DNA of 64,000 bases from assembly GCF_001467535.1 (NCBI RefSeq), contig NZ_LNZC01000002.1:115161-179160 (forward strand), given 5' to 3'. This document shows, piece after piece, positions 7,717-17,200 of this stretch. The notes under the pieces are model-generated. The model ran no database searches and was not told the origin of the DNA. It saw only the letters and a list, made by a program, of their open reading frames with translations. The DNA comes from Legionella worsleiensis (GTDB lineage Bacteria > Pseudomonadota > Gammaproteobacteria > Legionellales > Legionellaceae). A program made the translations under genes and the position numbers. Each line of letters starts with the position of its first letter. Position 1 is the stretch's first letter.

Positions 7717-8214
7717 TCAATCAATAATAGAATAATCAAATCTTGTAATACCAATTAGTTTATTTTCAAAATATAATTTAATGAAATAATCTCCATTTTT
7801 TAACGGTACAATCTGATCTTTTACCATTGCACCAATCTTAGGATCCATGCTCAAAGTTTGCGTATATTCTTTAATAATGTCTCCACCTACATGACGTGTA
7901 AAACCACTAAGAGATTGCTTAACAGTACTCTGCAACACAGGATTACCTTTAGAGTCAACGCAAACAATTTTTACATCATACATTTTCTTTGTCGGATTAA
8001 TTACGCCAATTATTGCGTAATATAATATCATAGAGTCTTTTTTTGAAAATGAATCGGCTATTTTACGAGAATCATCAGAGTTTGAGAAAACATTAACTAC
8101 GTAATCGTTTAAAAACATAGTATCAATAAAAACACCATCTTTAACTGCGCTTGCATTAGCCAGACTACTGATAAAAATGAAAAACACAAAAAAATATCTG
8201 ATTATTTTATTCAC
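7717..8214 (-). CDS. Secreted 165-residue immunity-like protein cognate to the intact rhs tip (type A, copy 1)
   Basis: The gene starts at a GTG whose GTGA overlaps the rhs stop codon, so translation is coupled to the toxin. A signal peptide (IIRYFFVFFIFISSLANA) sends it to the periplasm. The conserved VIGVINPTKKMYDVKIVCVD block and the C-terminal DYSIID end are shared with two further copies. A periplasmic location fits the rhs tip, which looks like a lysozyme-type peptidoglycan hydrolase: producers must protect their own wall. No known inhibitor family (Ivy, PliC, MliC) is recognised. The role is a well-placed inference, not a direct observation. Confidence 0.7.
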   Translation of the reverse strand: MNKIIRYFFVFFIFISSLANASAVKDGVFIDTMFLNDYVVNVFSNSDDSRKIADSFSKKDSMILYYAIIGVINPTKKMYDVKIVCVDSKGNPVLQSTVKQSLSGFTRHVGGDIIKEYTQTLSMDPKIGAMVKDQIVPLKNGDYFIKLYFENKLIGITRFDYSIID

Positions 8215-11200
8215 TTAAAACTCCTAAAATAAGAAACCCACTGATCATAAGGTCGGCTTTTTTGGGGGGGATAATATGTCCATGGTGTATATTTTAATTT
8301 AGAAAATTCTGCAGCTGTTCGAGGCCTATAATTAAAACGAGCGCCATTGTACTCATTTATTATTAAACCATTTTGCTTAATTTTTTGCATATTTTCTGTT
8401 CCAAAATTAAACCAATGCCTATAAATTTTTGCGGCTTTTTCAATTGCAATCTTAAATTTGTATCCTATGGGATGTCCTTCTGGACCTATTCCCATAGCTT
8501 TATCCTCCCTTCCATTTCTAGCCCAAGATTGCTCTTGCTGCAGTGTTGCTAGTAAAGCTTTAGGATTGATTTTATAGGTTTGTGCAGCTTCGTATATCAC
8601 TTTATCAGCCTGATATTTTTCACCCAATAAATTAATGTTGTTCTTAGCAATAATATCTCTAATTTGTTTGAGACTAAGCGAGTCTTTATCGGTTAATTCT
8701 GCATCTGATATTGCTTGTACAATAGGGATGGGATATGGATCGGCTAAATGCTTAGCTTTTATAGTCCATAGTCCAACTTTTTTGTCGCTATCGTTTAACG
8801 TTAAACCCAATCGTTCGGAAATATTTTCAACATAATCTTTCATTTGTCTATCCATAGAGTCCCAATAAACTCTGCTTGTATGCTTCGAGTCATCAAATTC
8901 ATTACCTAATTTTGACAAATCAGACTCAAATGAAGAGTCACCATAACCGCCACCGTCTTCTAATAACTTGCCTATATAATTTAAATACACTTTATCCTCA
9001 GTCCTCTCAGGATGAATCATATCAAGAACGTTGTCAGTTAGATAATTTTCATCCATAAACTCTATTTCTTCAGATTCAGGGAATTCAGGTACTCTGGCTA
9101 AACCGACTAAGCTATCACCTAGGGAACTACCCAAATTATCCGTCATAACATCTACTGCATTAAAATGGGCGCCTGTTGCTGCTGATTCTGCTCCTGAACG
9201 GGTTAGGGCATTCACTTCTGCGCTAAGAATTCCGGTGCCTCTGTCCAGTTGGTTTAATTTTTGATTAAAATCTTTCCCCATTGAACTGCCCATCAGGCCT
9301 CCGGTAAGACCGGCTGCTCCGAGTTGCGCCCAGTCGAAATGTTGGTGTTTTTGCACGGCAAGACTAATGCCCTGGCTTAGGGCGTTCTGTTCCATCATTT
9401 GTACGGCTCTTGAAACACTGAATGTTTTCGAAACCGATAAATTATCCAGATCGCTTATCAAGCTTTTGTGGGAAGAGCTACTGTTTATTCCTCTTAAAAA
9501 CCCTGCCGTTGCTGCAGTGGCCAAGCCTGTGATTAGAGCCCCTTTGTAGTTAATCTGGTCTTGCACACCCAATGCCTTGGCAACATTCTGACTGAGTAAA
9601 TTACCTAAAAATCCTGCCGCAAAACCAACTCCCAACGTGACCCCAAACGATGTCCCTGCCGTACCTGCCAGTACAGCCGAACCCAAGGCCAATATACCAC
9701 CAGACCCCGCAATACTTGCTCCCGCTAATGCACCGAGTATCCCTGCGGTCATTACCGTAGCTACTACGCCAATAACACCTACCACAATTTTTGCAAAAAT
9801 CCCATTATTTTTTTTAGGTGTGGGTGGCGATGCGGATTGGATCATTATCCCTTTTGCGGTAGCACTGGTATTTCCCAGAACCTGATTTGCATTGAGTTTC
9901 TTGTGGGTACGATTAGTGTGCTGCTGATCGCTAGCAACGGGAGGAATATTCAATCGTTGACCGACATGAAGTTGGCCACCGCTTTCTGCCTGGGCATTTC
10001 TATCGCTGATGCCATTAGCGTCGGCAAGAACATACCACAAGCTGCTGTCCCCATAGACTTGCAGCGCAATACGTTCTAAAGTATCTCCTGTTTGCAAAGT
10101 GTATGCACCTAAATTGTCTTGTGGTGCTTCGGGTAAAACGCCATCGTTACTGTATAATTCCGCACCATGTTTTGCCCCAATTTGATCGATTTCGACCGGG
10201 GCTTTTTGCTGGGTTCCCGTTGGTGTAAATCCTCCATAAACATTAAGATGCTGGACTCCTGTATTATCCAACCGTAAATCACCTATGGTTTTTCCGGCAA
10301 CCGTTAAATAACTGGTTTGACCCTCCTTATCTTTTCGTGCCTTAATTCCCTCAACACTACTGTTCAAATAATAGGTACTGCTATTGCTTTGTTCATCTGT
10401 TGATTCTTTTAAATGGCCATTTACATCATAAGCTTTAGTACTTTTTCCTGTGCTTGATCCTCCCTGATCAACAATTTGAACTACTGTATCGCTATTTTGC
10501 TGATAATTATCCCAGTATTCATAACCGTAATAATGGGTCACGGTAAAGCTTAAATTGGAATTCTGATCCTTGGTTCGCATCTTTAATTCAGTCAAATTAC
10601 CCACATTATCATGATCAAAGGTCGTTTTGGATAATTCAACATTCTTTCTACTCAAGGTGCTTTGCGCTTTCAGTAAGCCCTTATCATAAGACATAATATT
10701 TTGTTGCGCTAAATTACCATTAACATCAAAATTGTTTTCTTGAACAACTCTGCCTGATCTATCATAAAATCGGGATTGGAGATTCACACCATTCTTTTGA
10801 ATCAGCTCCAATTGATTATCATTATTGTAGACATAGCTGTAATTTTGCAATTGACCTTGCTCATACTTCGATGCCTTTTGAATATTTCCTGCCGCATCAT
10901 AAGTTGTGGTAGTGCCCTGGCTGCTGGTCATCATAATTTGACCATTGACCAACTGCCCTTTATTGACTGTCAAACGATTGTTTTCATCAAACAGATAATA
11001 ATCATCACTCTCTACTGAATGATATCCTGTATAATTGGTGCTAACATGGGTATGACGGATATTTCCTACCGCATCATATTCATAATCAATGGACAATAAC
11101 GCATGATCTTTATCTGGAAATCGATTGTCGATATCCTCTGGATTTCTGCGTCTGACCTGAACCAGTCGTCCTAATGCATCATATTCATAATGATCAGTTT

Positions 11201-14200
11201 CTCTTATCCAACCATCCTCAAGAGTATCTCCTCGACTCGATTCTTTACTGATCATCTGTCCTTCAACATCATAGCTGTAGTTTACCGTTTCATGAAGTGC
11301 TTCATCTACATATTGAATTAATGCTCCATCACCTTGATAGTGATATTTAACATGTTTTCCAGCGGTAGAAGTTTCTTCAAGCAATAATCCATTCGAATTA
11401 TAATCATAAGATGTGACATGCCCACCTAAATCAGTGTGCTGCTTTAACCTCCCCTGAGCATCATAATTCCATGATTGACTGCGTCCGTTAGCATCGGTTT
11501 CTTTAGTCTTATGGCCGGCATCATCATATTCGTAATAAGTTTCCATGCCACGAGTATCCCGGCGCTTTATTTGATTACCAGTAGTATCATACCAAAAACT
11601 GCTCGTCTCGTTCTCGCCATTAATTTGCTTAATCAATTCACCGGCTTCATCATATTCATACTTCTGATACGTTTTAGGTGTTTGCACAGCGATTAATCGA
11701 TTAGATTGATCATAAGTGTAACTGGTTATCCCTCCCAGTTCATTGGTCAAGGTAGTCAATTGTTCCAGCAAATTATACTGACGAATACGTTTATTTCCCT
11801 TGGCATCAAGCTCTAAAATAACTCGCCCCAGAGCATCATACTCTTTACTTACCGCATGGCCGTTCGCATCAATCATAGCTATAGCTTGACCCAGTTCATC
11901 ATAGGCATATAAATTAACTGGCTTTAATTTTCGCCCCACACCATGCTCATCAACGACGCTCACCTCGGGCAACTCTTGTTGAATCAGCTGGTTGAATGCA
12001 TTGTATTCATATCGGGTGACGTACCCCAAAGCATTAGTATGAGATAACAGATTACCCCATCGATCTAAGCTTTGTGATTGAATAGCGTTTTGTAAATAGA
12101 CTTCTCTTTCTTTTTCAGAGGAATTAACACTGTACTCTTTTCTTTGGCCTATCAAACGACCTGATTTATCGTAAATATTGCTCTGTCTTTGCAATTCATA
12201 TTCGTAACGATCTTTTTCAAAAGAATCTGCATTTTCAAAGGAGTCATCTGATAAATCTAATCCATATCGATTCTTTTCAGAACTAAAAATATTACTGGAA
12301 GTCACCACTTGAGTGACTTTATCAGTTAAATCATAAACAAAAATCTGATAATACCCCTGGGTGTTAGAACGCCAAACACGACCAAGACGGTCATAGTCGT
12401 AATGAGTTCTGTATTCGCCGTTATTGCCTTTAGCTACTACTTCGCCAAAAGTATTGTATTGGGTGTCTTCAGTATGCAAACCACCTGAATTTTTAAAGGT
12501 TGCAGTTTGCAACAAATGGCCTTCACTATCATAACTATATCGTTTATCTTGAATAAATGTGCTACCGTCAACCTGTTTTAAGGTCTGCCAACTGCGTGCC
12601 AAATTACCATTAGCATCATAACTGTAATTAACCTGATGGTTTGATCCATCCGTTTCGATAATGAGATGTCCCAGATTATCGTATTCTTGTCTCGTCACAA
12701 CGTCCTGGCTGGAAGCACCCTTTAATATAAAGTGATCCACATCTGCTTCTCCAGCACCTTGAGCCCATCGTCGTGTTTCTACTAGATGCCCTAAGGCATC
12801 ATAAGAATAAGTGGTTACTCCTCGACCTTCCCGAGTCTGAGGAGCTACCTTGGCTATTAATTGCCCTAACTCATCATAATAGCAATATGCAGTATTGCCC
12901 TTTGCATCAGTAGTCGATGTTAAGTGACCAAGCGCATCATAACTGTAGGTTGTGGTGAGATCGCCAGTAAGTGTTTCATAAGAATTAGTGCCAGATTTTA
13001 AGCGCTCATAACGTACTTGCTTTAATGTTTTAGCGGTGAGTTGACCCAAAGCATCATATGTATAAGTGACTGTTCTGTCTTTTGTACTGGTTTGACCCGG
13101 AGTAAAATGTTCGGTATTCCAGTCACGAGCTGCCAAAGCATATTCAGTCATGGTATCAACGTCACCAAATACATTATACTGATATGTGGTCAGGTATCCT
13201 TCCGGATCAACAACTGCCGTAGTATGCCCTTCCTTGTCGTAATAGGTATAGGTATCCGCCCATTCAGACTCATTTATTCGTACTGAAGATTTGATAACTT
13301 CACCAAAGGCATTATACAGAGTTTTTGTAGCAGGATTGATTGTTTTATCGTAACGCCTAGTTATAGGATTATACATCAGAACCGGATCGCGGCTAACCTC
13401 TATAACTTGATTATTTAAATTATAAGTATAATACTCATGCCGGTCGGAGCTGCTGCTGATTAATGACTTACTTACTTCAGCTGCGGTGTAATTAAAACCT
13501 GTACCCGCTTCTAATCGATTAGCATACAGAGTTTTGCTGACGACTTGTCCCAAAGAGTTATACTGAAAGTACGTTATCCCACCAAGAGTATCGATATTAT
13601 AAGCCAATAATCCTTGGCTATCGTACACATAATGTTTCCAGTGACCGGCTTTATCACTGCTTGCTATCACCTCGCCAAAAGCGTTATATTGAATTTCTTC
13701 AACTAAAGTCTGAGTAAATTCTTGTCGCTGACTGGAGGCTTGGGCAGTTGAGGAATTCACTTTGGCATCTGGATAAAGCGTTTTAATTTTTTGATTTTTA
13801 TTATCAAACTCGTAAAGCACCGTTTGCTTTTGACCTTCAGCATCGCGAATAACTGCGATGACATTCCCAAAGCTGTCGTAACTGTTGCGAGTTACTACAG
13901 ATCGCCATTCCTGACCTCGAGCCGTAGTGACTTTGATGCTGGGTGAGCGGGTTTCTACAAGTTGATTGACTTCATCATATTGATAAGTCCATACGGCTTT
14001 ATTGGCTTCAGTCTTACTTAATACATTACCTTCAGCATCATAAGTGTAATAAGTAGCAGCATGTTCGGCATTGACTTGAGAGACAAGTCTTCCGACAGCA
14101 TCGTATTCATAGACAGTCTCTCGAGCCCCGTGATCCTGAATCAAGGCCTTTTTAATGTCATGTTCGTTATATTGACTTAGCTGCACCGGTATTGAATGAG

Positions 14201-17200
14201 TTAATTGAGCAAGCACATTACCAACCCCATCATAGCGACGCTCAACTACCCGACCCTCACTGCTGATGCGATAGACTTCACGACCTGCTGCATCATAAAC
14301 AAAATGATTGGTCCTATCGTTTGTACTGGCAATGATTTTGAACGTACCATTGCTGTACGCCGTTCGTGTAGAATGAATGGTACTGGCAACGACATGGCCC
14401 AAATTGTCGTATTGATACGATTTGGCAATTCCTTCCGCACTAAGCTCAGCAATCAAACGTCCTGCATTATCGTAGGTATAACGAGTAGTTTGATCGTATT
14501 GCGGATTCGGGGTTAATTTTTGAATCACATTATCTAAAGTATAATTGGCATTATCTTTCAGAATTAATGATTTAAAATACTTGGTACTGCTGACTAATTG
14601 CCCATTCTTGTCATAACGTGATTCCGTAACGTATCCGTTAGTACTGCAGGTAAAACGAAGTTGGTTTAATCCATCAAATACATAATGTGTTCCTCTTCCC
14701 TCAGCATTTGATAATTTAGGTCGGCCTCCCTTACGCATCTCGTCAAGGGAAACAGGAGTATCACACTGAAGAATATGAATCAGATTTCCATTACCGTCAT
14801 AAGAATAGGTGGTAACGTAACCTAAAGCATCATAACTGGCAAGAACTTGACCATTAGTGTTAAATAAACGAAATTGATAGTGATCGTGTTGTTCGTCTTT
14901 TTTTAAAGCAGATTTTAAAGTCGTTTCATCATATTGTGACAATTGGGATACAGGATTAGCATAAACAACCGTTTCTTTTTCATAACCATTAGAATCATAC
15001 AGATGCTCAGTAACTACGCCACGAGCATTGATTTGATAACGGCATCGATTCAATGCATCATAGACATAGTGAGTGCTGTGTTGGTTTGCATCAGTTTGAC
15101 ACACTAAATTGTCATTGGCATCGTATTGATAGGTCGTTGTCAATTTTAAGCCGTCAGGATCGATTACAGTCGCTGTTCGACGCCCTAAATTATCCCACTC
15201 ATAAGCCGTGGATTTATTTACACCCTGTGAATTAATTTCTGTTTGCTTTAAGATTAAGCCTCGGTCATCATAGGTAAACTCGGTGACTAAATTCAACCCG
15301 CTTGGATCAACACACGTCCTTATTAAATTACCCTGATCGTCATACACGAATTGTTTAATACCGCCATTTGCATCGGTGATTTGTAATTGTCTGCCCAAGG
15401 CATCGTATTGATAAAGGGTCGTTATTTTTAAATGATTGGGATCAATTGTTTTTGACAAAAGATGGCCTGCCGCATCGTAACTGTACTCAATAACTTGTCC
15501 ACCTGCATCGTGCTGCCAAATTAGATGACCTACCTCATCATACTTATATTCTTTAAAAGTCTCTTCTGGAGAATCTACCCGAGCCAATTGCCCTTGTTCG
15601 TTATAATGAAAATCGGTGACGTAACCATTAGCATCTTTTATTGAAACCTTATCTCCAAAGGCATTAAATTGTGTTATTACCTGTGTATTTTCGTGAGGAT
15701 TAGACAACGTAATGCTTTTATTTTTATCATCATAACTAAAAATTTTTATAATTTTAGACGAAGAATAATCTGATTCGGTTAAAACTCTCCCAAAGGCGTC
15801 ATAGCTAATCAATTTGGATTGATTACTGGCATTGGTTATGGTTATTTGCTCTCCACGTTTGTTAAGCTCATATCCGATTTGGTTAAGATTTCCATCAATC
15901 CTCGAATTGACCCAACCAAAAGCATCATAACGAAACTCGCTTGTCTTTGATAATCCTCCAACATCATCGATACGCCGGATTAACAAACCTCGTTTATCGT
16001 ATTCAAATACAGCATCAGTTGATCTAGTGCTGTCAATGCGTTTACTGTTAAATTCTATTTCACCAAAAACATTATATTGAATTCTTACCTGACCTCGCTT
16101 TCCATTGTGTTGTGCGATTACCTGGCCAATCGTATTGTACTCATAGCTAGTGTATTCATCATAACGATCGTCTTTTAGTGCTTGTATATGCTGACTTAAC
16201 TCATCAGTACTTAATTCAGACGGATTGATTTCTAAATAAGCACCATATGCCCGGGTTGATGCAACCTGACCAAAGGAGTTGTATTCGGTTTCCAGCACTG
16301 CACCATCAGAATTGACTGTATATTTTAGTTGTTGCGCTTCATCGTAAAAATAACGGGTTGTCTGTTTCAACGCATTGGTTTTACTCAGCAATAAACCGGA
16401 ATTATTGTATTCAAAAGAACTGCTGTGTTTTTGCCAAATTAACTCGATTTGCTCTTGAGAGGAATACCCTTTCTCTAACAAAGCACACCCAACTTCATTA
16501 AGACTTTGAATAACACGCCCCAAAGCATCGTACCGATAGCGTTGTTGCCTTGCCAGATGGGTTTGCTCATCAGTTAAGGTTTTTACTACTAATTGACCCA
16601 TTTCATCATAATCATAAGTAGTTATTAGGCCGGTGTGGCTTTTTTCTTGAACTAGTAAACCCAAATCATTGTATTGATATGTGATAAGATGATCATTATT
16701 TTGTGCTTGCGGGCGGATTTGTTCTAATGTCGTTGTTTCATTAATTAAAATACTTTGCTCAATTGCTTTTTCGTATGAGCACTTTTCTTGCAGCAAACCT
16801 CTTGAATCATAACGATATTCAGTAAGATATCCTTCACCATCAATTTCAGCTACTTTTAGTCCGCGTGCATCATAAAGGCTGTAAAGGTGAATATCACGTC
16901 CTGAAGCATTCGGTTTGTCTTGCGACCAATCCTCACTAAATTGGTTTGTTACCGGGTTAATGTAACGGATGGTTTCGATCAGATTACCCTGGCGGTCATA
17001 ATGATACGCAGTGGCATATCCCTCACCATCAAGCTTGGCTTCTAATTGTCCTAGTATATTATAGTAGTAGTAAACTTTTCTATCTGCGTCATCTGAAACC
17101 AAGTGAATGCTGTCCCAAGTCAGTAATTGATTTGGACTAAACGGGTAAAGCCTTTTTGCGTAAGCAGTAGTTGCAACTACTTGACCCTGGGCATTGTATT

